Positions 10,812 through 20,321 of a DNA stretch of 64,000 nucleotides are shown in pieces. The translations under genes and the position numbers were made by a program. The notes beneath the pieces were generated by a model that had not been told where the DNA came from, did not search any database, and saw only the letters and a list, made by a program, of their open reading frames with translations. How positions within the stretch are numbered: position 1 is the first letter of the stretch; every line of letters begins with the position of its first letter. Source of the DNA: Lichenibacterium dinghuense (GTDB lineage: Bacteria > Pseudomonadota > Alphaproteobacteria > Rhizobiales > Beijerinckiaceae); the NCBI RefSeq assembly GCF_021730615.1, contig NZ_JAJLMN010000004.1:62001-126000 (forward strand), written 5' to 3'.

Positions 10812-10967
10812 TAGCGTCGATGTAGGTCGTAGCAGGCGTGCCCCGGCCCGCTCAGGCCTTCAAAGGGCTGTAGGCGCGTCTGGGAAGCCAGCGCCGGGCA
10901 GGGCGACTAACCAACGATAATTACACTTATCATTGACTGTGGATGACAAGGCCTCCAGGATTGCCCC

Positions 10968-11978
10968 ATGACGTCCCTTCCGCTAGCCGGCCGCCCATCG
11001 TCACCGCTCCCGGCCCCGGACCTCGCCGTCGACCCCGAGGCGATCAGGGCCCGGCTCGAGGACCATGCGCGCGAGGCCGCCGGCGCCTTCGCACCCAACA
11101 CCGTGCGCGCGCTCGCCGCCGACAGCCGCGTGTTCTCGGCCTGGTGCGCGGGGCAGGGGAGGGACGCGCTGCCCGCGGCGCCCGAGACGGTCGCCGCCTT
11201 CGTCGACGCCATGGCCGAGGTGAAGGCACCGGCGACGGTGCGCCGCTACTGTGCCTCGATCGCCTCCATGCACCGGGCTGCCGGGCTCGCCCCGCCGACC
11301 GCGACCCAACCGGTCAAGCTCGCGCTACGGCGCATGGCGCGCGCCAAGGGCGGCCGCCAGCGCCAGGCGGAGCCACTGAACCGGCCCACCCTCGATCGCA
11401 TGCTCGCCGCGGCGGGGCAGGGGGGCGAGCCGACCGCGATCGCGCTCCGCGACGCCGCACTAGCGGCCGTCGCCTACGACACACTGCTCCGGCGCTCGGA
11501 ACTCGTGTCTCTCTACATAGAGGATCTCGCGCCGGCCTCGGACGAGGGCGCCACGATCCTGGTGCGCAAGTCCAAGACAGACCAAGGCGGCGAGGGCACG
11601 GTGAAGTTCCTGGCCCTCGACACGGCACGGGCCGTGCGCGCCTACCTCGACGCGATCGGGGCGCCGACGAAGGGTCCGCTGTTCCGGCCCGTGACGCGAT
11701 GGGGCAGGGCGGGCGAGACTGCGCTGGAGTCGCAGGAGGTTCCCAGGCTCTTTCGCAAGCTGGCCTCCGCTGCCGGGGTGAGGACGCCGCGGCCGCACTC
11801 GGGCCACTCGACGCGGGTCGGGGCCGCCCAGGATATGCTGGCCGCCGGCCTCGAACTTGGCGAGGTGATGCAGGCGGGGAGTTGGAAAACCGTCGCCATG
11901 GTGGCGCGCTACGGCGAGCGCCTGCTCGCCCGGCGCGGCGCTGCCCGCAAGCTCGCCGTACTGCAAAACAGAGCTTGA
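10968..11978 (+). CDS. Tyrosine recombinase / phage-type integrase
   Basis: The 336-residue enzyme has an N-terminal SAM-like core-binding domain (NTVRALAADSRVFSAWC and TVRRYCASIASMHRAAG) and a C-terminal catalytic domain. The expected residues are visible: Arg in LLRRSEL, Lys in RKSKTD, HSTR (His-x-x-Arg), the position before the tyrosine in AGSWKT, and the nucleophile in ARYGER. It would catalyse site-specific recombination, for example plasmid dimer resolution or island integration. No attachment site or partner gene is adjacent. GATAA and TTATC arms around 10916-10931 form a small palindrome upstream, possibly in its promoter. Confidence 0.92.
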   Translation: MTSLPLAGRPSSPLPAPDLAVDPEAIRARLEDHAREAAGAFAPNTVRALAADSRVFSAWCAGQGRDALPAAPETVAAFVDAMAEVKAPATVRRYCASIASMHRAAGLAPPTATQPVKLALRRMARAKGGRQRQAEPLNRPTLDRMLAAAGQGGEPTAIALRDAALAAVAYDTLLRRSELVSLYIEDLAPASDEGATILVRKSKTDQGGEGTVKFLALDTARAVRAYLDAIGAPTKGPLFRPVTRWGRAGETALESQEVPRLFRKLASAAGVRTPRPHSGHSTRVGAAQDMLAAGLELGEVMQAGSWKTVAMVARYGERLLARRGAARKLAVLQNRA

Positions 11979-12029
11979 GTTATCCGAATTTGCGGGCTCT
12001 GACATCGAGAGTCAGTCGGCGCGCAATGT

Positions 12030-12062
12030 CGTAAGTGGGTGGACAACGGACCGGCCGCTTCG
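12030..12062 (-). repeat. Interspersed repeat, copy B (reverse orientation)
   Basis: The reverse strand reads CGAAGCGGCCGGTCCGTTGT then CCACCCA, matching copies at 9802-9836 and 40614-40649 at most positions. It sits between the recombinase stop and the end of the broken monooxygenase gene. Confidence 0.6.
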
Positions 12063-12100
12063 AAGCGGTCCTCCCGAGGAGCGGACCTCGCCCAAGGCCG

Positions 12101-13459
12101 TCAGGTCGAGGACTGGCGCGCACCGGCGTGAGCCCCGTCGAGCCGGTCGCCGCGCCCGAACAGCTTGGCCCGCAGCGTGCCGGCGCCGTAGGCCCGCTTG
12201 TGGATCCCGCGCTCCTGCAGGGCCGGCACGGCGATGCGCACGAAGTCGTCCCAGCACTCGGGCACCACCGTGCGGGTGAGGTTGAAGCCGTCGACCTCGC
12301 CCTCGTCCATCCAGGACCCCAGCTCGCGGGCGGTCCCTGCGCCGTCGCCCACCACCAGCGGGTAGCGGCCACCGAGCGCCACCTGGGCCAGAAGCTGGCG
12401 CTTCGTGAAGCCGCGGCTCTTCGCCACCTGCGTGGTCGACTGGATGCCGTTGCCCGTCCCGTAGTCGATCTCCTCGTCGAGCCCGTAGGGCGAGAAGTCG
12501 ACGCCGGAGCCGGCCGCGAAATGGGCGAGGCCCGCCTCGGGGCTGGCGAAGCGCAGGTAGTCGGCGAACTTGTCGCGCGCCTCCGCGTCCGTGTCGCCCG
12601 CCACCACGCTGATCCCCATCAGCACCTTCACGTCGTCGGCCCGGCGACCGGCCGCGACCACCTCGGCCCTGAGCGCCCGCGCGGTGCGCCGCGCCGTCTC
12701 TTTGTCGGGCGCCGAGATGAAGACGCATTCGGCGTGGCGCGCTGCGAAGCGCTGGCCGCGCCCAGAGGCGCCAGCCTGGAACAGCACCGGCGTGCGCTGC
12801 GGCGACGGTTCGGCGAGGTGGTAGCCCTCGCACGCGTAGAACGGCCCCTCGTGGCGGACGCGGTGGATCTTCGCCGGGTCGGCATAGACGCGAGCCGCCC
12901 GGTCGCGGCGCACGGCGTCCTCGTCCCAACTGCCCTCCAGCAGCTTGTAGGTGAGGTCGAGATAGTCGTCGGCGCGGTCGTAGCGGCTGTCGTGCTGCGC
13001 GAGCGCGTCCTCACCCACGGCGCGGGCGGCGCTGTCGAGGTAGCCCGTCACCACGTTCCAGCCGACGCGCCCGCCCGTCAGGTGGTCCAGCGTCGCAAGG
13101 CGGCGGGCGAAGGTATAGGGGTGCTCGCCGGCGATGTTGACCGTGACGCCGAAGCCCAGATCCGTCGTCACCGCCGCCATGGCGGGCACGAGCAGCGTCG
13201 GCTCGTTGACGGGCAGTTGGATGGCCTCCCGCGCCGTGAGGTCGATGGAGCCGCCATAGACGTCGTAGACGCCGACGATGTCGGCGATGAAGGCGGCATC
13301 GAACAGCCCGCGCTCCAGCGTGCGGGCCAGATCCGTCCAGTGGTCGAGGCGCGTGTAGTCGGCCGATCAGTCGCGCGGGTGGGTCCACAGGCCGTGGTTG
13401 ATGTGGCCGACGCAGTTCATCGTGAAGGCGTTGAGCACCATCTCGCGGCGGGGCGGCAT
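12101..13459 (-). pseudogene. LLM-class flavin monooxygenase (NtaA/SnaA/DszA type), stopped at codon 31
   Basis: The frame from ATG 13459 to 12101 would encode about 452 residues, the normal length for FMNH2-dependent monooxygenases that oxidise sulfones, nitrilotriacetate or similar compounds. The N-terminus (MVLNAFTMNCVGH, GLWTHPRD) is followed by TGA at 13367-13369, then SADYTRLDHW and the rest of the family pattern: HLTGGRVGWNVVTG, PVLFQAGASGRG, FISAPD, RSGDGDG-like GDGAGT, and VPEC near the end. One base change (probably CGA to TGA) explains the break. Restart at an internal Met (for example 13189) would lose the first barrel strands. The adjacent SfnB-like remnant suggests a former sulfone or sulfonate oxidation pair. 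Confidence 0.87.
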
Positions 13460-13473
13460 AGACATCATCCTCG

Positions 13474-13800
13474 TCAGATCGCACCGTGGCGCGGCGGGCG
13501 CTCGCCCGTGAGGTGATAGCGGCCGACGGCCTGATACTTCCAGCGCACGGAATCGTGCAGCGTGTGGGTCCGCACGTCCCGCCAGTGCCGGTCGAACCCG
13601 TCTTCAGTGCCGGTCGCCGAGGTGCCGCCATACTCCAGGAGCCGCGTCGCGGCGAGCAGGCCGGCCTCGGTGGTGAGGATGCGCGCCTCCGCCACCGCCA
13701 CCGAGGCCGCCGCGATCCTGTCCTCGTCCGGCGCCGCGCGGGCGGCGTCGACGCTCCGCCCGGCGCGGCGTAGCAGCGCTTCCGCGGCCCTGAGCCTGCT
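13474..13800 (-). pseudogene. C-terminal remnant of an SfnB/DszC-like acyl-CoA-dehydrogenase-fold protein
   Basis: The minus-strand frame ends TLHDSVRWKYQAVGRYHLTG then ERPPRHGAI, the characteristic end of the SfnB family. Upstream it reads RLRAAEALLRRAGRSVDAAR and LLEYGGTSATGTEDGFDRHW, but the match stops at about 13800, where a plus-strand PAS/GGDEF gene begins. Roughly the last quarter of a normal protein remains. SfnB-type proteins work with FMN-dependent monooxygenases in sulfur-compound oxidation, consistent with the neighbour at 12101-13459. It was probably cut by a rearrangement. Confidence 0.65.
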
Positions 13801-13802
13801 GG

Positions 13803-14377
13803 CTCACACGAAGGCGCGAAGCGAGACCGAGCACCGTATCCTGACGGAGAACGCCATCGACGTGGTGATGCGCCTCGATGCTTCGCTGCGCCGAACCTAC
13901 GTCTCCGCGTCCAGCCGCACTGTGATGGGCTACGAGCCTTCAGAACTGCTCGACGGCAGCCCGCGCGACACCGTGGTCCCTGAGGACTGGGCTATCGTCG
14001 CGGCTTGGCTCGACGGAGTCCGCAGCAGCGGCACGAGCGGGGAGACCGTCTTCCGCGTGCGCCGGAAGGATGGGACCGCGCTCTGGGTCGAGGGTCGTTG
14101 CCGGACCCTGCCAAGCGGCGCCGGCTATATGACGGTGCTGCGAGACGTGAGCGGACGCAAGGCGGCCGAGGAGCGCACTGCGGTCCTCGCCGACGAATTG
14201 GCCCGCCTCGCCAATAGCGACGGCCTGACCGGGCTCGCGAACCGTCGTCGCTTCGATGCCGCGCTTATGGTCGAGACGGAATGCTCCGTCACGAGCGGTC
14301 GCCCCTTGTCGCTGCTGCTGCTCGACGTCGACCAATTCAAGGCGTTCAACGACCATTACGGGCATCAGCAGGGCGAC
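13803..14377 (+). pseudogene. PAS-GGDEF diguanylate cyclase, 5' part
   Basis: The frame reads ILTENAIDVVMRLDASLRRT, a PAS domain (SASSRTVMGYEPSELLDG, then YMTVLRDVSGRKAAEE), and the first half of a GGDEF domain (LANSDGLTGLANRRRFDAAL, LLLDVDQFKAFNDHYGHQQG). It has no credible start codon: upstream it runs into the antisense of the SfnB-like remnant near 13800, so the 5' end is lost. At 14377 the frame is interrupted exactly by the left end of an IS21-family element and resumes at 16880. Intact members make cyclic di-GMP from two GTP. Confidence 0.85.
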
Positions 14378-14448
14378 TGTTAATTTCCACCAAGATCTGA
14401 CCCAGGCTTTCCACTGAGAACTGACCCGTCCTGATGGTGGCTGGTTGG

Positions 14449-15243
14449 TCAGCGAGCGGTCAAGTCCTTTGCTTTCTCCTTGGTGGGTTTGGAGGCCTTT
14501 GCCGAACTGTTCCTGAAACGGAAGCTGTCGTTTCCGGTTTCCAGGATATGGCAGTGGTGAGTGAGGCGGTCGAGCAAGGCCGTGGTCATCTTGGCATCTC
14601 CGAAGACTGTGGCCCACTCCGAAAAACTCAGATTAGTGGTGATCACGACGCTGGTACGTTCATACAGTCTGCTTAGCAGATGGAACAGCAAGGCACCACC
14701 CGAGGCGCTGAACGGCAAGTATCCCAGTTCATCGAGGATAACGACATCCGAATGGACAAGTCGGCCGGCGATCTGTCCGCCCTTTCCTTGAGCTTTCTCC
14801 TGTTCAAGGGCGTTGACGAGTTCCACGGTGGAGAAGAAACGGACTCGCTTGCGATGTTGCTCGATGGCTTGGATGCCGAGGGCTGTGGCGATGTGAGTCT
14901 TGCCAGTGCCAGGACCTCCGACCAGAACGATGTTGTGAGCATCGTCCAGGAACTCGCAACGATGGAGCTGGCGGACGAGAGCTTCGTTGATCTCGCTGCT
15001 GGTGAAGTCGAAGCCGTTGAGATCGCGGTAGCTCGGGAAGCGGGCAGCCTTGAGCTGGTAGGCTGTTGAACGGACTTCCCGCTCGGCTGTTTCTGCCTTC
15101 AGGAGCTGCGACAGGATCGGCATGGCCGCCTCGAACGCCGGCGCGCCCTGTTGGGTCAGCTCCTCGACGGCTTGGGCCATGCCGTGCATCTTCAGGCTCC
15201 GCAGCATGATGACGATGGCTCCGCTGGCCGGGTTATGGCGCAT
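14449..15243 (-). CDS. istB: IstB, ATPase helper of the IS21 transposase
   Basis: This 264-residue AAA+ protein has a Walker A motif ([16 protein letters not shown]), Walker B ([12 protein letters not shown]) and the family-specific [20 protein letters not shown]. IstB selects and remodels target DNA for the IstA transposase. Its start overlaps the 3' end of istA by 11 bases, the usual coupled arrangement. It appears intact. Confidence 0.93.
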   Translation of the reverse strand: MRHNPASGAIVIMLRSLKMHGMAQAVEELTQQGAPAFEAAMPILSQLLKAETAEREVRSTAYQLKAARFPSYRDLNGFDFTSSEINEALVRQLHRCEFLDDAHNIVLVGGPGTGKTHIATALGIQAIEQHRKRVRFFSTVELVNALEQEKAQGKGGQIAGRLVHSDVVILDELGYLPFSASGGALLFHLLSRLYERTSVVITTNLSFSEWATVFGDAKMTTALLDRLTHHCHILETGNDSFRFRNSSAKASKPTKEKAKDLTAR

Positions 15244-16761
15244 GACGCACCTCCCTGGCCCGACGCAAAGCGTCGTAGCGTTCGACGTTGGCCCGCGGTT
15301 CGGTGACCAGCGTGAGCGCCTGGGGAGTGTCGACCGTCGGCGCAGTCGGCGGTGTGCCGTCGATCAGTCGGTGCAGCAGGTTGATGATGTGGGTCTTGGC
15401 CGGCACGCCGGCCTTCAAGGCCAGTTCGACGGCCGTGAGCACGGCTTCCTCGTCATGCTGGAGGACCAGGGCCAGGATCTCGACCATCTCGCGGTCGCCA
15501 CCTGGCGTCTTGAGCAGGTGCTGCTGCAGGGCCCTGAAAGCGTCCGGCATCTTGGCGAAGGGCGCGCCGTTCCGCAGTGCACCAGGTTTGCGTTGCACGA
15601 CCGCCAAGTAATGACGCCAGTCGTAAACCGTCTCGCTCCGACGATCATGGGACCGAGCGAAGACGCGACGGTGCTCACCGATGGCTTGTCCGTCGGCGAC
15701 GAGGAGGATGCGGTCGGGATAAACGCGCAGACTGACTGGGCGGTTGGCGAAGGACGCAGGCACGCTGTAGCGGTTGCGCTCCAGATGGACGAGGCAAGTC
15801 GGAGAAACGCGTTTGGTGTACTCGACGAAGCCGTCGAACGGTCGAGGCACAGCCATCAGATGCCGGACTTCCTCGGCCCAAATTTCGGCGATCGTGCCGG
15901 GCTGCGATCCGTGCGGCGTCACAGCCCACAACTCCCTGCATCGTTTCTCCAGCCAGTCGTTGAGCGCATCCAGGGAAGGGAAGCTCGGCATGGGCTGCCA
16001 AAGCCGATGACGGGCGTCCTGCACGTTCTTCTCGATCTGCCCTTCTCCCAACCGGAGGCTGGATTGCAGAACTCAGCCTGGAAAAGATAATGGCTGACCA
16101 TGGCCGAGAAACGGATGTTGACTTGTCGTTGCTTGCCGCGGCCGACCTTGTCGACGGCAGTCTTCATGTTGTCGTAGATGCCGCGTTGCGGCACTCCACC
16201 CAGGACGCGGAACGCGTGGACATGAGCGTCGAACAGCATCTCGTGGGTTTGTAGTAGGTAGGCCCGGAGGGTAAAGGCACGACTATAGGACAGTTTAACA
16301 TGAGCGACCTGCAACTTGGTTCGCTCATCGGCAATCAGAGCCCAGTCTTCTGACCAGTCGAACTGGAACGCTTCGCCCGGCGTGAACGCCAGGGGCACGA
16401 AGGTGCCGCGACCACTGCTCAGTTGCTCACGCTGTCGGGCAGCCTTCCAATCACGGGCATAGGCGGCCACCCGATTGTAAGAGCCCTCATAGCCGAGCCC
16501 GACGAGATCGACGTGCAGCTGCCCGATCGTCCGCTTCTGTTTGCGCGTCTTGGCCGACTCGATGCGCAGCATCGCCGAAAGTTTGTCAGCATATGCGTCG
16601 AGTTTACTCGACCGCTTGGAAGCTTTGAAGCGGGGTTCGACGTTTTCTGAGCGCAGATACTTGCGGACCGTGTTTCGCGATAGCCCGGTGCGTCGGGCGA
16701 TCTCACGGATCGAAAGCTGGTCCCGGTAGTGCCAGCGTCGGATGACGCTCAATAACTCCAT
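15233..16761 (-). pseudogene. istA: IS21 transposase IstA, frameshifted
   Basis: The N-terminal half (from MELLSVIRRWHYRDQLSIRE, ATG at 16761) has the helix-turn-helix TGLSRNTVRKYLR and the first part of the DDE integrase core (AFQFDWSEDW, GIYDNMKTAVD). After NPASGWEKG the frame is lost. The C-terminal half (EKNVQDARHRLWQPMP to [10 protein letters not shown]) continues in another frame. Comparison with the family motif GWEKGQ(I/V)E shows a single missing base near 16040. The transposase is therefore inactive as written. Confidence 0.9.
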
Positions 16762-16873
16762 GTCGATCACTCCGATGCCCCCCACACAGCCGCGTGGGAG
16801 GAGGTGAAAACATGGGTCAAATCTCAGTGGAAAAGTTCGTGCCCCCTGGGTCACTTCTCAGCGGAATTCAACA

Positions 16874-17125
16874 GGCGACGTCTGCCTGCGCGCGGTGGCC
16901 GACGCCGTGTCAGCCGCCGTCACTGCCCCCGAGGCCGTCGTGGCACGCTACGGCGGCGAGGAGATCGCGGTCGTGCTGCCCGGCACCGAGGCAGCCGAGG
17001 CGGTCCGGCAGGCCGAGCGGGCGCGCAGCGGCGTCGAGCGGCTTGCCACCGACCACGCCGGCAACCGGGGCGGCCTCGTCACGGTCAGCGTGGGGTGCGC
17101 GATCCGCGACAGCCGAAGGTCGGCC
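16874..17125 (+). pseudogene. PAS-GGDEF diguanylate cyclase, 3' part after the IS21 insertion
   Basis: From 16880 the frame resumes as VCLRAVADAVSAAV and carries the active-site loop RYGGEEIAVVLPGTE, then RGGLVTVSVGCAIRD. Beyond about 17125 the match to the GGDEF fold stops and the usual ALYRAK ending is absent, so the 3' end has also been replaced; the open frame runs on meaninglessly to 17233. The cyclase is thus damaged at both ends as well as by the IS. Confidence 0.82.
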
Positions 17126-17945
17126 GAGCCGCGGGAGGCGCCGAAATTCGCGGCATTCGGCTGGCCCGGTCCCCCGGCAGGCCAGAGGACATTGTCTCGC
17201 TATCACGGCGAGGGCGTCGAGGAGTTGCTGTGACATGCTCGACGGCTTGGTCGTGAAGCTGGTCACGGAGGGCGGGATGACCGACGAGGGAGCGTAGGCC
17301 GCAGAGGTGCCGGTGGTCGGCGTGGCCGTTTCAGTGTCTTGGGCCGATGTCGTCCGTGCGTCGGATGGCACCGATCCTGTGTCCGACGACGAAGGGGTTC
17401 TCCAGTCGTCGAGGGACTCGTCGTGCCGGGACAGGAGGTGCCCGAGATCGGGATGCCGCTGATCGGGCTGACCATCGTCAATCCGTCGACTCGAGAAACG
17501 GCGGCAATCTGCACCGTGATGCCAGCAGGACAGCTTAGGATTTCCATTGGGACTCGAGCAGGACGTTGCATGTCCTGCTCGTCGAAGCGGGGATATCTCG
17601 ATCCGCTGACCGCGAGCGAATACCCGGCGACAAAGGGGAGGACTGCCACAAGTCACGCATGATGGCTGCCGAGCGTTCGGGAGTTTGCGGAAAGTCGGGC
17701 AAATCGGGCCGTGCAAGGCCCCTGGGCCGACTTGCACATCAGGAAAACGAGGAGCCTGAAGAACGTCGCGACGGAACTGCGCACGTCGGTCCCCTTGAGC
17801 GACGACGTGGCCTCCGAAGCCTGATCGTCGTCCGAGCCGGGGTTTCCAGAGGATGTGGTCTGAAACGTCGTCCCCATCCCCTTCCGGTCTGGGGACGGTC
17901 ATCGTCGGTGCGGACCGCAGGTCGCCTTCCGGCTGTCACCCAGGA
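17126..17945. other. 820 bases without a recognisable gene
   Basis: Several frames are open on both strands, as expected at this GC content, but none has a family motif, a clear ribosome site or a composition unlike shadow frames. It begins where the diguanylate cyclase stops matching, so it is probably rearranged or eroded DNA. Confidence 0.5.
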
Positions 17946-18203
17946 TCAGCGCCGCACGTTTCTCACGACCTCGTTGAAGACCGTGCGGCACGGCGCCGAC
18001 AACTGAGCCCGCTTCGGCCGCATGCAGGTCAGGATGGCCGTCTCGTCCGGGATGGCGTCGGCGCAGAGCCTGAGCGCGTCGTCCCGGCAGACCGCCTCGG
18101 CCCGGGCCCGCAGGGCCGGGCTGACGTCCGCCGCAGCGGCGAGGGCCGCCGAAGGGACGACCAAGGTGGCGAGCGTGGCGAAGAGGACGCGAACGGGTGG
18201 CAT
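17946..18203 (-). CDS. Small secreted Cys-rich repeat protein
   Basis: This 85-residue protein starts with a signal peptide (MPPVRVLFATLATLVVPSAA, probable cleavage after ALA). The mature part has four cysteines in the pattern VCRDDALRLCADAIP...TCMRPKRAQLSAPCRTVF, which resembles the Cys-rich repeat of PF00839 seen in small alphaproteobacterial periplasmic proteins. The role is unknown; two disulfides in the periplasm are likely. It is a single gene upstream of nothing on its strand. Confidence 0.7.
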   Translation of the reverse strand: MPPVRVLFATLATLVVPSAALAAAADVSPALRARAEAVCRDDALRLCADAIPDETAILTCMRPKRAQLSAPCRTVFNEVVRNVRR

Positions 18204-18293
18204 TGGGGGGCCTTGTCATGCTTCGGGTGCCATGGCGCATCCCGTGACGGACGTGGTTGGGGGGCTAGCATCCGGTGGCCGGAAAACCGCCGG

Positions 18294-18839
18294 TCAGTCC
18301 GAAGAACGTGCCAAAAGACCATCGTCCTCGCTGGCTCGCCGAGCGTCGGTGCCGCCCTCCGCTACGAGGCGTTCTACGACGGCGTGCTGGCGCCGCAGCG
18401 TCACAGGTGCCCTCACCACCTCACGCTCGAAAACGTGACGGACGTGGACCTCCTCGACAAGGAAGAGCTGCTTCACCAGCACCAAGCGTTCCTCGACGAC
18501 GGGGATGATCGTGATGTCGCCTTCCGCGCGTGCTGACGGCGCCTCCTCCACGACGCGGCCCACCGGCACGCGCGTGACCTCGACGCGGTAGCGGTCCAGA
18601 TCCGCCTCGGCGATCTCCTCGACAGTCTCGGTGCGGGTCCCGACCCGGACCGTGCCGGTGAGCACGCGCCGCTTCGCGACCTCGATGCGCTCCTCGACCA
18701 CTCGGAGGACGTGGGAGGCTTCGTCCCGGGACGTCGACGATGCCTGGGCAGCACGGTTGGCGAGGACGAGTCTTGCGTCTCGGAGGGTCTCGGTAGGGCT
18801 TCGTGCCGTTCCGCTGGGTGCCTTCGGCATTTCGGCCAT
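18294..18839 (-). CDS. DUF2382 (YsnF/AvaK-like) stress protein
   Basis: The body from about residue 40 has VVEERIEVAKRRVLTGTVRV, VEEIAEADLDRYRVEVTRVP and EGDITIIPVVEERLVLVKQL, then REVVRAPVTLRRQ, the signature of DUF2382. This family of stress-associated proteins has no known activity. The frame is open to 18929 but the extra N-terminus is basic and low-complexity, so I start at Met 18839. The following gene upstream (18938-20197) has the same domain. Both are on the minus strand about 100 bases apart, and the pair is likely one transcript. Confidence 0.72.
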   Translation of the reverse strand: MAEMPKAPSGTARSPTETLRDARLVLANRAAQASSTSRDEASHVLRVVEERIEVAKRRVLTGTVRVGTRTETVEEIAEADLDRYRVEVTRVPVGRVVEEAPSARAEGDITIIPVVEERLVLVKQLFLVEEVHVRHVFEREVVRAPVTLRRQHAVVERLVAEGGTDARRASEDDGLLARSSD

Positions 18840-18937
18840 GTCGCGATGTCGCCGCTTCGAGGATGGGGGGCGGCCCGGCTCCGTGCCGGACCGCTTCTTC
18901 CGTGGTCCCCGGATCCAGTCCGGGGACATGCGTCGGA

Positions 18938-20197
18938 TCAGACGGCTTTCCAGCGCCGCATGGCCTCGGCACCCGGGACGCTGAGCATGACCTTGTCCTC
19001 GGCGGACTTGACCAGGTCCGCGGGCAGCAGGTGGTGTTGGCCGCCGCCGACGTTGTCCTTGCGCTTCAGCTTCATCATGGTCCCGTCCAGGCGGTCAATG
19101 ACGCCGACGTGCACGCCGTCGGAGCCGACGACCTCGACGTCCTTGACCAGCCGCGAGACGAAGCCGGTCGTCGCGCCCGTGGCGGTGGCGCCCGCCGTGC
19201 GGCCGTCCTCGATGTCGACCTTGGTCGAGCGCAGGGTGTCGCGCACCGTCTCGACGCGGTCGCTCACGTCCTTGCGGATGCCGATCTCCTCGACCACGCG
19301 GGCCGACTTGCTGACCACAACCTCCTCGTCGACCTCCTCCAACTCGATGGTACGCTCGCGGAAGGCGTCGGCCCCCAACGCCGCCACGGGACGGTCGATG
19401 GCGTGGCGGTCGATGCTGACCGTCTCGTCCCGCAGGGTGACATTCTCGGACACCTGGTTCTCGACGACGTAGCTGTGCAGGCGGACCTTGCCGCGACTGA
19501 CCGCGCGCTTGCCGACGTTGAGGCGCTCCTCGACGACCTGGACCACGTCCTCGTTGCCGCGTCCGACCGTGCCGGTCGACAGAGCCGGCTTCGAGGCCAT
19601 GGGTACCGCGGCCGGGGTGACGGCCGGCTTCGGCGCGAGGACCGGGGCGCGCTCGACGACGGTCTCGGTCTCGACGACGCGCGTGGGCGCGGTCTTGCCG
19701 GCCAGGGCCATGCCCATCGCCCCCTCCGCGGTGGCCATCTTCGACGCAGTCGAGGAGCCCATTGTCGTCGTGGGCGCGGCAATCGTCGAGGTCGTCGGGG
19801 CACCCGTCCAGCCCTCGCTGCGCCAGGTCTCCTCGTGGCCGTCGAGGTCGATGGAGCCGTGCTCCTCGACGATGGCGACGGCGCGGTCGAGCTGGGCGTC
19901 GGCGACGTGGGCGGTCAGCAGCACGTGGCCGCGGCGAACGCCCTCGGCGTAGGTGTGGTGGTCGTCGGTGCCGCCGAACATGTCTTCGAGCGAGGCCCAG
20001 AAGCCGGTCTTCTTGGGGGCGGCAGCCGTCGTGATGTCAGAGCCGTACAGGCCATACTCGTCGCGAGCGTTCTCGGGCGACACGGTGACGTCCGACGCCG
20101 GGACGCCCAGAGCCCGCAGCTTGGTGGCGGCGCCGTCGGCGTAGTCGCGGCTCTCGTAGAAGGCGGCGATGGTGTGGTCGCGCTGGTCCGTGGCCAT
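18938..20197 (-). CDS. Stress protein: YflT-like + DUF2382 + DUF2171-like domains
   Basis: The 419-residue protein has three parts. Residues 1-120 (HTIAAFYESRDYADGAATKL, GHVLLTAHVADAQLDRAVAI) resemble the general-stress-protein 17M/YflT domain. A linker rich in Ala/Thr/Pro follows (about 125-215). Residues 220-345 (VVQVVEERLNVGKRAVSRGK, VSIDRHAIDRPV, VVVSKSARVVEEIGIRKD) are DUF2382. The end (VEVVGSDGVHVGVIDRLDGT, then QHHLLPADLVKSAED) resembles DUF2171, a PRC-barrel-like domain. The start ATG at 20197 follows AAGGACACCACC. No catalytic residues are evident. Known relatives respond to general or salt stress, and the role here is inferred only from that. Confidence 0.82.
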   Translation of the reverse strand: MATDQRDHTIAAFYESRDYADGAATKLRALGVPASDVTVSPENARDEYGLYGSDITTAAAPKKTGFWASLEDMFGGTDDHHTYAEGVRRGHVLLTAHVADAQLDRAVAIVEEHGSIDLDGHEETWRSEGWTGAPTTSTIAAPTTTMGSSTASKMATAEGAMGMALAGKTAPTRVVETETVVERAPVLAPKPAVTPAAVPMASKPALSTGTVGRGNEDVVQVVEERLNVGKRAVSRGKVRLHSYVVENQVSENVTLRDETVSIDRHAIDRPVAALGADAFRERTIELEEVDEEVVVSKSARVVEEIGIRKDVSDRVETVRDTLRSTKVDIEDGRTAGATATGATTGFVSRLVKDVEVVGSDGVHVGVIDRLDGTMMKLKRKDNVGGGQHHLLPADLVKSAEDKVMLSVPGAEAMRRWKAV

Positions 20198-20321
20198 GGT
20201 GGTGTCCTTGGTGGTTCAGGGTAAGTCGGACGTCAGCTCGGTTCGCGTTGCTCGACGCCGGGTCGGTTGAGCTCCCCACCAGCACGAGCGGTGCCGGTGG
20301 GGATCTCGGGGCGGCGTCAGG

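Larger units (their letters stand above)
14378..16873 (-). mobile_element. IS21-family insertion sequence (copy 1), 2496 bp
   Basis: The ends are imperfect inverted repeats: left TGTTAATTTCCACC..., right (reverse strand) TGTTGAATTCCGCT..., both continuing to TGACCCAGG. It carries istA and istB on the minus strand. The flanking 6-bp duplication GGCGAC (14372-14377 and 16874-16879) marks the insertion. Removing the element and one duplicate restores the GGDEF frame as HQQGD-VCLRAVADAV. The istA gene has a one-base deletion, so the element may not move on its own. Confidence 0.92.

Noticed and set aside
13367..13369. TGA as selenocysteine in the flavin monooxygenase
   Set aside because: The position is not a catalytic Cys in this family and no SECIS-like hairpin was recognised just after it.
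16035..16045. Programmed frameshift in istA of IS21 copy 1
   Set aside because: There is no slippery heptamer, and the break falls within the conserved GWEKGQ motif, so a simple one-base loss is more likely. IstA is normally one frame.
17263..17649. Frame with a protein-like stretch between the diguanylate cyclase remnant and the Cys-rich gene
   Set aside because: Both strands look equally plausible over a short section only, with no family, start signal or clean end.
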